A stretch of DNA of 5,505 nt from positions 1-5,505 of the forward strand of contig JAKDKI010000170.1 of NCBI GenBank assembly GCA_030453435.1. Direction: 5' to 3'. The notes beneath the pieces were generated by a model. That model ran no database searches, was not told where the DNA came from, and worked only from the letters and a program-made list of their open reading frames with translations. This stretch comes from Kocuria sp. Lineage in GTDB: Bacteria > Actinomycetota > Actinomycetes > Actinomycetales > Micrococcaceae. Shown here one piece after another: positions 1 through 4,776 of this stretch (its first letter is position 1; every line of letters begins with the position of its first letter). A program made the translations under genes and the position numbers.

Positions 1-173
1 CGCGGTTGCGGAAACGTCACGGCTGACCGGGGTGGCGGAATTGGGCACGACAAACTCTCCACGAAATCAAGGGGACTGGTGCTGACGTCGTCTGCCACCC
101 GGCGTCGTGGATCAGTGTAATGGTTACGCCTGTTGCGTTGAATTCGCGAGCACGGGGATGACAGGAGCACAAT
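1..173. other. Upstream region of the kinase gene, no gene called
   Basis: No convincing coding region is visible. One plus-strand frame is open from the left edge to a TAA at 118-120, but its translation is Arg/Gly/Ser-rich and unlike a domain I recognise, so I do not call it the tail of an upstream gene. No clear -35/-10 pair was found. The short inverted repeat GTAA-TGG-TTAC at 117-127 could be part of an operator but is too small to be convincing. The SD of the next gene, AGGAG at 163-167, lies at the right end. Confidence 0.5.
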
Positions 174-1007
174 ATGCCCATGACTAAACTTTCCCGCCCG
201 CAGCCTCCCGTTGCCATGACGATCGCCGGTTCCGAAGTCACCGGTGGAGCCGGCGCGCTTGCGGATATCAAGACCTTCACTTCGCTGGGCGTTTTCGGCT
301 CCCTGGCGCTGACCTGCATTGTCGCGTTCGATCCCGAGAATGATTGGGCCCACCGCGTCACTCCCGTGGACCAGGAAACGCTGGCCAATCAACTGCAGAC
401 TATTTCTGCCGCGTATGACCTGGATGCCGTCAAGATCGGCATGCTCGGCTCCCCGGACACCATTCACACGGTGGCCAAGGCCATGACGGAGCTCAAGCCG
501 CGCCACCTGGTGCTGGATCCCGTCCTGATCTGCAAGGGTCAGGAGCCCGGGGCAGCCCTGGACACGGACCAGGCACTCAAGGCTGAGGTGCTGCCGTTGG
601 CCACCTTCGTGACACCTAACCACTTCGAGTCGTTGTCATTGTCCGGCATGGACGCAATCGACAACGTGGAGGACCTCAAGGAAGCCGCCAAGCGCATCCA
701 CGATTCCTCCGGAGCCACCGTGCTGGCCAAGGGCGGCGTGCGTTTGTCCGGCCCGGACGCCGTAGATGTCTTCTACGACGGCTCCGAGCTCGAGGTACTC
801 AGTGAACCCAAGGTGGGCGAGGTCCCGGTCTCGGGCGCGGGCTGTTCGTTGGCTGCCGCCGTGGCCGCCGAACTGGCCAAGGGCGCGTCCGAGATCGACG
901 CTGCCCGTACCGCCAAGGCCTTCATCTCGGCCGGTATTCGGCACCGCCTCGATTCGCACCTGCCCTTCGAGTCCCTGTGGCAAGGCGGTCTGGCGGCCTA
1001 TCCGTGA
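174..1007 (+). CDS. pdxK: Pyridoxal/pyridoxine kinase of the ThiD-like dual-cysteine type
   Basis: A 277-aa ribokinase-fold enzyme that probably phosphorylates pyridoxal or pyridoxine with ATP in cytosolic vitamin B6 salvage. The N-terminal substrate/nucleotide motif is TIAGSEVTGGAG (residues 16-27). Residues 49-60 carry a DPEN..W segment and 89-92 GMLG. DPVLICKG (115-122) and VSGAGCS (219-225) supply cysteines at 120 and 224. Known family: Gram-positive PdxK enzymes that resemble ThiD use two cysteines, one after DPV and one in GAGC, and the 104-residue distance here matches my memory of the staphylococcal enzyme. VLAKGG (183-188) is the usual core strand. Length is normal. ATG 174 is chosen because AGGAG (163-167) sits 6 nt upstream; ATG 180 would be 12 nt away. 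The GSE in place of the common GSD is unusual. The alternative is ThiD itself (HMP/HMP-P kinase), which automated annotation may prefer. It appears to be transcribed alone, with a terminator directly after it. Confidence 0.85.
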   Translation: MPMTKLSRPQPPVAMTIAGSEVTGGAGALADIKTFTSLGVFGSLALTCIVAFDPENDWAHRVTPVDQETLANQLQTISAAYDLDAVKIGMLGSPDTIHTVAKAMTELKPRHLVLDPVLICKGQEPGAALDTDQALKAEVLPLATFVTPNHFESLSLSGMDAIDNVEDLKEAAKRIHDSSGATVLAKGGVRLSGPDAVDVFYDGSELEVLSEPKVGEVPVSGAGCSLAAAVAAELAKGASEIDAARTAKAFISAGIRHRLDSHLPFESLWQGGLAAYP

Positions 1008-1023
1008 TTCCCGCGTCCGCCGC

Positions 1024-1068
1024 CGCCGCCCGCCCGGGTTCCCCCCGGTGGGACGGGGGCGGGCGGCG
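1024..1068 (+). terminator. GC-rich hairpin terminator after the kinase gene
   Basis: A 12-bp perfect stem, CGCCGCCCGCCC at 1024-1035 with its complement at 1057-1068, lies 17 nt after the stop codon. The 21-nt loop can fold further (GGG at 1036-1038 with the C-run at 1041-1046). No T-run follows (TCGCCCTATCTA), which is common for actinobacterial terminators, so it could also act as a 3' RNA-stabilising stem. Confidence 0.65.
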
Positions 1069-1108
1069 TCGCCCTATCTAGGGCATGAGCGGGACGTTTC
1101 CTGAAAGG

Positions 1109-1119
1109 TCTCAGTGAGA
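1109..1119. promoter_or_regulatory. Short palindrome upstream of the TetR gene
   Basis: TCTCA-G-TGAGA is an 11-nt palindrome with a single central base, about 115 nt before the TetR start. It is one of three inverted repeats in this leader that could be an operator. No function can be shown from sequence alone. Confidence 0.25.
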
Positions 1120-1143
1120 ACGCTGCGCCTGGATTACATCTGG

Positions 1144-1155
1144 CGGCACGTGCCG
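1144..1155. promoter_or_regulatory. Perfect 12-bp palindrome, candidate TetR operator
   Basis: CGGCACGTGCCG is its own reverse complement and lies 78 nt upstream of the TetR start codon. TetR-family dimers commonly bind such palindromes and repress their own genes, so this is a reasonable operator candidate. The core CACGTG is a common hexamer, and no good -35/-10 pair was found beside it to confirm a promoter position. Confidence 0.4.
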
Positions 1156-1187
1156 TTGAATGTAAAGACAGACCGTCACCCGCCTAC

Positions 1188-1212
1188 GTCAGTGCTTCCC
1201 CGGTTTACTGAC
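1188..1212. promoter_or_regulatory. Inverted repeat just before the TetR ribosome binding site
   Basis: GTCAGT (1188-1193) and ACTGAC (1207-1212) are exact inverted 6-mers separated by 13 nt. The second arm overlaps another small repeat, CTGA (1208-1211) with TCAG (1217-1220). The element ends 10 nt before the AAGG at 1223-1226, so it could be a DNA operator or a 5' UTR hairpin. Confidence 0.35.
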
Positions 1213-1233
1213 AGAATCAGATAAGGTGTCATC

Positions 1234-1899
1234 ATGCCCCGCATTTCAGCCTCCAGTAACGCCGCCCAACGAGAGCGCACCCAGCGCGCCATTCTCACCG
1301 CGTTCGGAGAGCTTCTCTACACCCAGGGGCTCACGGACCTCACCATGACGCAGGTGGCCAAGACCGCCGGAGTGGGCCGCACCGCGGTGTACAACTACTT
1401 CGCGGACATGGGGGAACTGCTCGTCGCCTACGCGCTGGACGAGACCGAACGATTTGTGGCGGACCTCGAACAGGATCTGACCGAAACCGACAACCCCATT
1501 GACCAGCTGGGGATCTACGTACGGGCGCAACTCGAGGACATGAGCCGCCGTCATCTCCCTCCCGGGGAGGCCATGAAGACCGTGCTCGCCCCCGAGGATT
1601 TCGCCAAGCTCGGGGCCCACGTGGGCAAGCTTCAAGGAGTCCTAGTGGGGATCTTGGAACGCGCAATGTCTGAGGGGTACCTTCCCCGCGCCAACCCCAC
1701 CCAGCTGACGCAACTCGTGCACGGCTCCCTTGCGTCCACGGCGGATCGCAGCCACGGGGCCGAAAGCGAGCGAGCCCACAGGGAACGCACCGATGCAACC
1801 GTCCTGTTCATCCAGCGCGGCCTGGGTGCCCAGTTCGACCAGGATCTCCGCCCCGTCCAATTGCCTTTGGCGCGGCCCGCCCTGAGTGTGGTTTCCTAA
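1234..1899 (+). CDS. TetR/AcrR-family transcriptional regulator
   Basis: A 221-aa protein of normal TetR length, expected to be a cytosolic dimer that binds operator DNA and releases it on binding a ligand. The N-terminal domain (about 11-65) has the family pattern: a first helix with RTQRAILTAFGELLYTQG, then the helix-turn-helix MTQVAKTAGVGRTAVYNYF (38-56), where the recognition helix ends in the typical YNYF. Residues 60-200 are a helical ligand/dimerisation domain with no diagnostic sequence, so the ligand is unknown. The C-terminal ~20 residues are Pro/Leu-rich and probably disordered. ATG 1234 is supported by AAGGTG (1223-1228), 5 nt upstream. The gene is preceded by a leader with several palindromes, which fits autoregulation. 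Its target may be itself, the kinase gene upstream or the small gene 57 nt downstream. Family call is firm; target is not. Confidence 0.9.
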   Translation: MPRISASSNAAQRERTQRAILTAFGELLYTQGLTDLTMTQVAKTAGVGRTAVYNYFADMGELLVAYALDETERFVADLEQDLTETDNPIDQLGIYVRAQLEDMSRRHLPPGEAMKTVLAPEDFAKLGAHVGKLQGVLVGILERAMSEGYLPRANPTQLTQLVHGSLASTADRSHGAESERAHRERTDATVLFIQRGLGAQFDQDLRPVQLPLARPALSVVS

Positions 1900-1956
1900 G
1901 ATTCCCCCGTCGAAACCGCGCGCCATTGCAGGAGCACGACACATTAGGCTGAACCA

Positions 1957-2250
1957 ATGATCTTCAAGGCCGTGGGCGATTCACGCCCGTACCCCGAACA
2001 CGGCCTGGTCACACCCTCTGACTGGTCCAAAATTGCACCGAAACAGGTCCGCCTCGCGGACCTGGTCACTACGCAATCCATGCTGGATCTTTCTAAACTT
2101 TTGGACGCCGACTCCACTTTTTTCGGCGACCTTTTCCCGCATGTCGTTTCGTGGAACGGCACGCTCTATCTCGAGGACGGCGTTCACCGCGCCCTCCGTA
2201 CCGCGCTGCACCACCGCTCGGTGATCCACGCGCGGGTTCTTGAGCTCTGA
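1957..2250 (+). CDS. Conserved-type hypothetical protein with ParB-like motif
   Basis: A 97-aa protein of unknown function. From about residue 28 it resembles the ParB/sulfiredoxin-like fold: QVRLADLV (30-37), a middle helix region (40-52), then VVSWNGTLYLEDGVHRALRT (63-82) and a final strand HARVLEL (91-97). The G-x-hydrophobic-x-DG-x-HR arrangement corresponds to the 'DG.HR' signature of ParB N-terminal-like proteins, but DNA-binding and partition domains are absent, so it is not a chromosome-partition protein. I recall similar stand-alone proteins in other actinobacteria, some annotated as antitoxin-like, but I cannot verify this and see no toxin partner here. ATG 1957 has only a weak AGG (1946-1948) 8 nt upstream; the better AGGAG at 1930-1934 is 22 nt away. 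It may be co-transcribed with the TetR gene, since no terminator is visible between them. Confidence 0.75.
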   Translation: MIFKAVGDSRPYPEHGLVTPSDWSKIAPKQVRLADLVTTQSMLDLSKLLDADSTFFGDLFPHVVSWNGTLYLEDGVHRALRTALHHRSVIHARVLEL

Positions 2251-2280
2251 CACGCACTATCTCTCGATCTTCGGCTGCCT

Positions 2281-2303
2281 CACCCTAAAAGGTGTCTTTT
2301 CTC
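2281..2303 (+). terminator. Weak possible terminator after the ParB-like gene
   Basis: CACC (2281-2284) can pair with GGTG (2291-2294) around the hexaloop CTAAAA, and TCTTTTCTC follows directly. The T-rich tail looks like an intrinsic terminator but the 4-bp stem is very short, so efficiency is doubtful. Confidence 0.3.
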
Positions 2304-2333
2304 GGTACACTTGTCACCAAGCTGGCTCTCTGC

Positions 2334-2394
2334 AGTGAGGCCGGTGGTGATGAGTAGTTTTGGGGCAGCTGCCAACACACCTTGACCGGCCACT
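2334..2394 (+). promoter_or_regulatory. Structured leader RNA of the first GAF-ANTAR gene
   Basis: GGCCGGT (2339-2345) pairs exactly with ACCGGCC (2385-2391). GGTG (2346-2349) then pairs with CACC (2378-2381) across a 3-nt bulge, and AGT (2334-2336) can pair with ACT (2392-2394) across a 2-nt bulge. The apical part contains the palindrome GGCAGCTGCC (2364-2373), which can form its own small hairpin with TT/AA flanks. The structure ends 20 nt before the main start codon. It has no T-run, so it is not an obvious terminator; a regulatory leader is the more likely reading. Confidence 0.5.
2350..2385 (+). CDS. Possible 11-codon leader peptide
   Basis: ATG 2350 opens an 11-codon frame (MSSFGAAANTP) ending in TGA at 2383-2385, with GAGG (2337-2340) 9 nt upstream. 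That is a better ribosome binding site than the downstream GAF-ANTAR gene has. The frame lies inside the stem-loop 2334-2394, so its translation would open that structure. An ORF this short arises easily by chance; no conservation data are available. Confidence 0.2.
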   Translation: MSSFGAAANTP

Positions 2395-2414
2395 CCGAAT
2401 GAACGACGCACACC

Positions 2415-3140
2415 ATGTCTTCCGAATCCACCCCCGTTGAGCTCAGCCGGGTTTTCGCCCACCTCTCCGGGATGATCCTCAATGAGCAGGACGCCACCTC
2501 GGCTGCGAGCAAGCTCGCTTGGGCTGCCCATCAAACGGTTCCATCCGCAACAGGGGCGGGTTTCTCAATCCTCGATGACCAAGGCAAACGGCTGTCGAGC
2601 GCCTCAACGGATCCCACCGTGGAAGCAGTAGACACCCTGCAATACGATCTGGGGCAAGGCCCCTGCCTGAGCGCCTGGGCCACCGGCGACCCGCAGCTGG
2701 TGGATGACACCGCCGTGGAAACGCGCTGGCCGGATTGGATCGAAGCGGCCATTTCCATGGGTATTGGATCCGTTTTGAGTTCCCCCATGATTTACCGGGG
2801 GCGCCACGTGGGTGCCCTCAAGGTCTACGCTGCTGAACCCCATGCCTTCAGCCAGACCGAGGTGCATCTCCTCGGGTTGCTGGCTGATGCCGCCGCCACC
2901 CTATTGGGTACAGCGCAGAGCATCGAGTCGCCCGTCCGCTTGAGCAAGGCTTTGACCGACGCGCTGACTACCCGGGACACGATCGGCATGGCCGCCGGTT
3001 TGCTCATGGCCCAAGAGCACCTGAGCCGGGACATGGCGCGAACCCGCCTGCTCGAACTCGCACGGAACAGCAACCGCCGCGTGATCGATGTGGCCTCCGA
3101 GATCCTGACAGAGTGGGAAAAGCAGGGCGAATCATCGTGA
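2415..3140 (+). CDS. GAF and ANTAR domain-containing regulator
   Basis: A 241-aa soluble signal-transduction protein. The GAF domain spans about residues 10-168, with the family landmarks YDLGQGPCLSA (77-87), the D-[ST]-RW-P-like TRWPDW (103-108) and the strand HVGALKVYA (131-139). The C-terminal ANTAR domain (about 175-233) shows RDTIGMAAGLLMAQEHLSRDMARTRL, a three-helix RNA-binding fold. In the family, ANTAR proteins bind paired stem-loops in nascent RNA and promote antitermination; the GAF domain gates this by a ligand or redox signal not deducible here. The only usable start is ATG 2415: the frame is closed by TGA at 2400-2402 and the next Met is residue 20. It has no SD, which is unusual beside its neighbours. 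Its stop overlaps the GTG of the next gene. The ANTAR helix reads MAAG where its neighbour (3561-4294) reads LAVG. Confidence 0.92.
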   Translation: MSSESTPVELSRVFAHLSGMILNEQDATSAASKLAWAAHQTVPSATGAGFSILDDQGKRLSSASTDPTVEAVDTLQYDLGQGPCLSAWATGDPQLVDDTAVETRWPDWIEAAISMGIGSVLSSPMIYRGRHVGALKVYAAEPHAFSQTEVHLLGLLADAAATLLGTAQSIESPVRLSKALTDALTTRDTIGMAAGLLMAQEHLSRDMARTRLLELARNSNRRVIDVASEILTEWEKQGESS

Positions 3141-3487
3141 AGTCCCATGAGTCCGATGACGCCTCAGTGGGGTACGAGCAGGCCCGGCAGTTACTGACCA
3201 CCATGCGTGCAGCTAACATCGATCAGGGCCGTCTGTGGCTCTACTTTTTCAGCATCGGTGGCAGCATCAGTGAGTTCGAATTGGATGCTTTCCTCCACCA
3301 CTCCCTGGTACTCCCACGCCTCCAGCGAGACCTCTTGGCTCAGGCAGCCAACGAAATCCTGGCTGAACAAGCACCGCCCCGCGTACCGTATGCCGCCGAT
3401 ATCCTGCGCCACAGGAACCCACCGGTGGACGAGGCGACGCCCAATGAACGGGATGATCCTGAGGGCAAGGAAACGGTCGAGGACTAG
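3137..3487 (+). CDS. Hypothetical 116-aa protein coupled to GAF-ANTAR gene
   Basis: Function unknown. I choose GTG 3137, giving 116 aa, because it overlaps the upstream stop as GTGA (3137-3140) and has AGGG (3124-3127) 9 nt upstream. GTG 3113 would add 8 residues but overlaps by 28 nt. The protein is soluble, with no signal peptide or membrane segment. A predicted helix (13-25) is followed by a compact hydrophobic core, GRLWLYFFSIGGSISEFELD (31-50), then a helix with HHSLVLPRLQRDLLAQAANE (54-73), and an acidic, Pro-rich, probably disordered tail (79-116). The 4-bp overlap implies translational coupling and roughly matched amounts with the GAF-ANTAR protein, so a binding partner or modulator is the natural inference. 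A similar regulator-plus-small-protein pairing recurs at 4414-5066, although the small proteins do not look homologous. Confidence 0.8.
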   Translation: MKSHESDDASVGYEQARQLLTTMRAANIDQGRLWLYFFSIGGSISEFELDAFLHHSLVLPRLQRDLLAQAANEILAEQAPPRVPYAADILRHRNPPVDEATPNERDDPEGKETVED

Positions 3488-3498
3488 ACTGGATTGAC

Positions 3499-3537
3499 GC
3501 CGGTCAGCCCTGGCCTGATCCAACCGCGGGTGCCGGC
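3499..3537 (+). promoter_or_regulatory. Intergenic hairpin before the second GAF-ANTAR gene
   Basis: GCCGG (3499-3503) is complementary to CCGGC (3533-3537). Inside, GGTCAG (3502-3507) can pair with CTGATCC (3515-3521) with one bulged T, an alternative that shares the two G bases. No T-run follows. It sits 11 nt before the strong SD AAGGAG (3549-3554). It could be an RNA-processing or attenuation element, or simple GC-rich coincidence. Confidence 0.3.
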
Positions 3538-3560
3538 CTACACCTGCGAAGGAGCGGGTC

Positions 3561-4294
3561 ATGACCAATCAAGAAGCCGACAATCTTTCTCACCTCCAAT
3601 TACAACAATTGTTACTGGACAGTGAAGACATCTCAGAGTTCCTCAATGTCTTCACCCGTAACCTGGCCAGGGCCGTGTCCACTGGGGGCAACGAGGTCTA
3701 CTGTTCGGTGACCTTGCTGCGCCCCAAGCGTGTGACCCCCATGGCATCGTCGGATTCTCTCCTGGAAATCCTTGACGAACTCCAACATCATCAAGGGGAT
3801 GGCCCCTGCCTCACCGCTACGCGGGATAACAAGGTGGTCTACGTTCCCGATACCCGCACCGATTCACGCTGGCCAGAGTATGGAAAGGTTGCCGCCGACT
3901 GGGCATTCTGTCGATTTTGGGCGTCCCCATGGAACTTGAGAGTGGTGCCGCGGCGGGCCTGGATGTCTATGCCAACCAACCCCGGGCCTTTGACTCCGCC
4001 ACGGTCGAAATGATCGAGCAGGAAGTTGTCGCTGCGTCCAGCGCACTGCAGCTCGCTCTCAGGCTGGAAAGTCAGCGCGATGTTGAGAAGGATCTGACCG
4101 CCGCTATCAACTCCCGGACCGTGATCAATTTGGCGGTGGGAATCGTCATGGGACAAAACCGGTGCTCGCAAGGTGAGGCCGTGGACATCCTGACCGCAGC
4201 CTCGAATCACCGCAACATCAAGCTGCGAGAGCTAGCCGCCGAGCTGGTGGAGAAGATGGGTGACGGCCCCGGTCGCACGCACTTCGAACGTTAA
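3561..4294 (+). pseudogene. Second GAF-ANTAR regulator, split by a one-base deletion
   Basis: Two overlapping reading frames make one GAF-ANTAR protein. The first frame (3561-4013) gives the GAF N-terminal half, with QGDGPCLTA (78-86) and SRWPEY (102-107). After Asp113 (codon 3897-3899) it loses similarity and reads through an Arg/Pro-rich tail. The other frame, from Gly at 3902 to the stop at 4292-4294, continues as GILSILGVPMELESG, then the rest of the GAF domain and a textbook ANTAR domain (SRTVINLAVGIVMGQNRCSQ...). Adding one G to the run at 3901-3903 restores Asp-Trp-Gly and a 244-aa protein that aligns without gaps to the 2415-3140 paralogue from its WP motif to its PM motif. The start ATG 3561 has AAGGAG (3549-3554) 6 nt upstream. 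Everything beyond the lesion looks intact, so this is either a recent mutation or a homopolymer sequencing error. As read, the product would have no ANTAR domain. Confidence 0.85.
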
Positions 4295-4306
4295 GAGTTT
4301 GCGGGC

Positions 4307-4318
4307 AAATCGCGATTT
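4307..4318. promoter_or_regulatory. Perfect 12-bp palindrome in leader of the STAS-like gene
   Basis: AAATCGCGATTT is an exact palindrome 12 nt after the stop of the second GAF-ANTAR gene. It may be a protein-binding site or a short RNA hairpin. It is AT-flanked in a GC-rich region, which makes it stand out. No recognised regulator consensus is claimed. Confidence 0.35.
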
Positions 4319-4321
4319 ATC

Positions 4322-4349
4322 AGGGAAAACATTCCCTACTCACCAGTAG
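4322..4349 (+). promoter_or_regulatory. Two tandem hairpins in leader of the STAS-like gene
   Basis: AGGGAA (4322-4327) pairs with TTCCCT (4332-4337) around the tetraloop AACA. CTACT (4336-4340) pairs with AGTAG (4345-4349) around CACC. The two stems share bases 4336-4337, so in their full forms they compete or stack. No T-run follows. The tandem layout recalls ANTAR targets, but the loops lack the expected hexaloop with A first and G fourth. Confidence 0.4.
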
Positions 4350-4374
4350 TGCAATACGCTTAACCACAGGTCAA

Positions 4375-4409
4375 GCAGCGGCCTCCCCCTTACTATGGAG
4401 GAAGGCTGC
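4375..4409 (+). promoter_or_regulatory. Hairpin sequestering the ribosome binding site of the STAS-like gene
   Basis: GCAGC (4375-4379) pairs with GCTGC (4405-4409). After a small internal loop, CCTCC (4382-4386) pairs with GGAGG (4397-4401), leaving a 10-nt loop. GGAGGAAGG (4397-4405) is the SD of the GTG start at 4414, so the stem would hide it. This is a direct structural basis for translational control by a ligand, protein, temperature or an upstream alternative fold. Confidence 0.55.
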
Positions 4410-4413
4410 ACGA

Positions 4414-4776
4414 GTGGACCATAAAATTTCCGTGACCGTCCAGATCGACATGGACGGACAAGACATCCGGATCATCACCACAGGGTGCCTGACCAGGCTC
4501 AGCCAGTCAGCGCTCCTGCCCCTCATTCGCCGGGCCCGCAAGCTCACGCCTGGCGCCCGCGTCACCCTGGACGCAACGCCCGCACGCCATATTGAGGCCC
4601 TCGGTCTGGACTTGCTGCGTGACGCGATCGATTACGAGGTTTCTCTGAGCCAGGGACCACCCGTTCATTTCGTGGTTCCTACTCATCTCCCCAGCCATCT
4701 TGGCCCCGCAGGCCCGCACCTATCGAACGCACTGACAGGCCTGCAGGTAGAGCCCCTCAAGGAGGGTGCATCATGA
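4414..4776 (+). CDS. STAS-like domain protein lacking the phosphorylation serine
   Basis: A 120-aa soluble protein. Residues 5-75 follow the STAS (anti-sigma-factor antagonist) pattern: a first strand ISVTVQIDMDG, the strand IRIITTGCLT (18-27) in the place of the usual 'v.v.G.ld', a helix with LLPLIRRARKL (34-44), the strand ARVTLDATPARHIEALGLDL (48-67) and a helix LLRDAI. Canonical antagonists carry D-S/T-S-G before the last helix, with a phosphorylated serine; here the position reads EALG, so phosphorylation-based switching as in SpoIIAA/RsbV is unlikely. It may be a constitutive binding module. The domain call is mine from pattern alone and is the least certain part. Residues 81-120 form a Pro/His-containing tail. 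GTG 4414 is preferred because GGAGGAAGG (4397-4405) is 8 nt upstream; the next Met is residue 13. Translation is probably controlled by the SD-hiding hairpin, and the stop overlaps the next ATG. Confidence 0.75.
   Translation: MDHKISVTVQIDMDGQDIRIITTGCLTRLSQSALLPLIRRARKLTPGARVTLDATPARHIEALGLDLLRDAIDYEVSLSQGPPVHFVVPTHLPSHLGPAGPHLSNALTGLQVEPLKEGAS

Noticed and set aside
1..173. TPP or other riboswitch upstream of the ThiD-like kinase
   Set aside because: No TPP consensus elements or long paired stems were seen in the 173 nt available, and the protein looks like a B6 rather than a thiamine enzyme.
766..1104. Plus-strand open frame within and after the kinase gene
   Set aside because: It overlaps the kinase in another frame, is Arg/Pro/Ser-rich and has no domain. 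It is a high-GC shadow.
1246..1944. Long minus-strand open frames opposite the TetR gene
   Set aside because: The antisense frames are Gly/Arg/Pro/His-rich without recognisable domains, while the plus frame is a clear TetR protein.
2399..2440. Second mini-ORF with ATG at 2399 overlapping the GAF-ANTAR start
   Set aside because: Thirteen codons, no ribosome binding site, and it overlaps the real start in another frame. Probably chance.
3900..3923. Programmed -1 frameshifting in the second GAF-ANTAR gene
   Set aside because: No canonical slippery heptamer in the right phase is present; the nearest, A-TTT-TGG around 3914-3920, is a poor match. A single missing G at 3901-3903 restores the alignment exactly and is simpler.
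2251..4413. Classical ANTAR target RNA (two hairpins with hexaloops, A first and G fourth)
   Set aside because: I checked the three leaders near the ANTAR genes for AxxGxx loops. The few found (for example AGTGAG at 2334 and ACCGGC at 2385) have only about two flanking base pairs. The real hairpins here have other loops.
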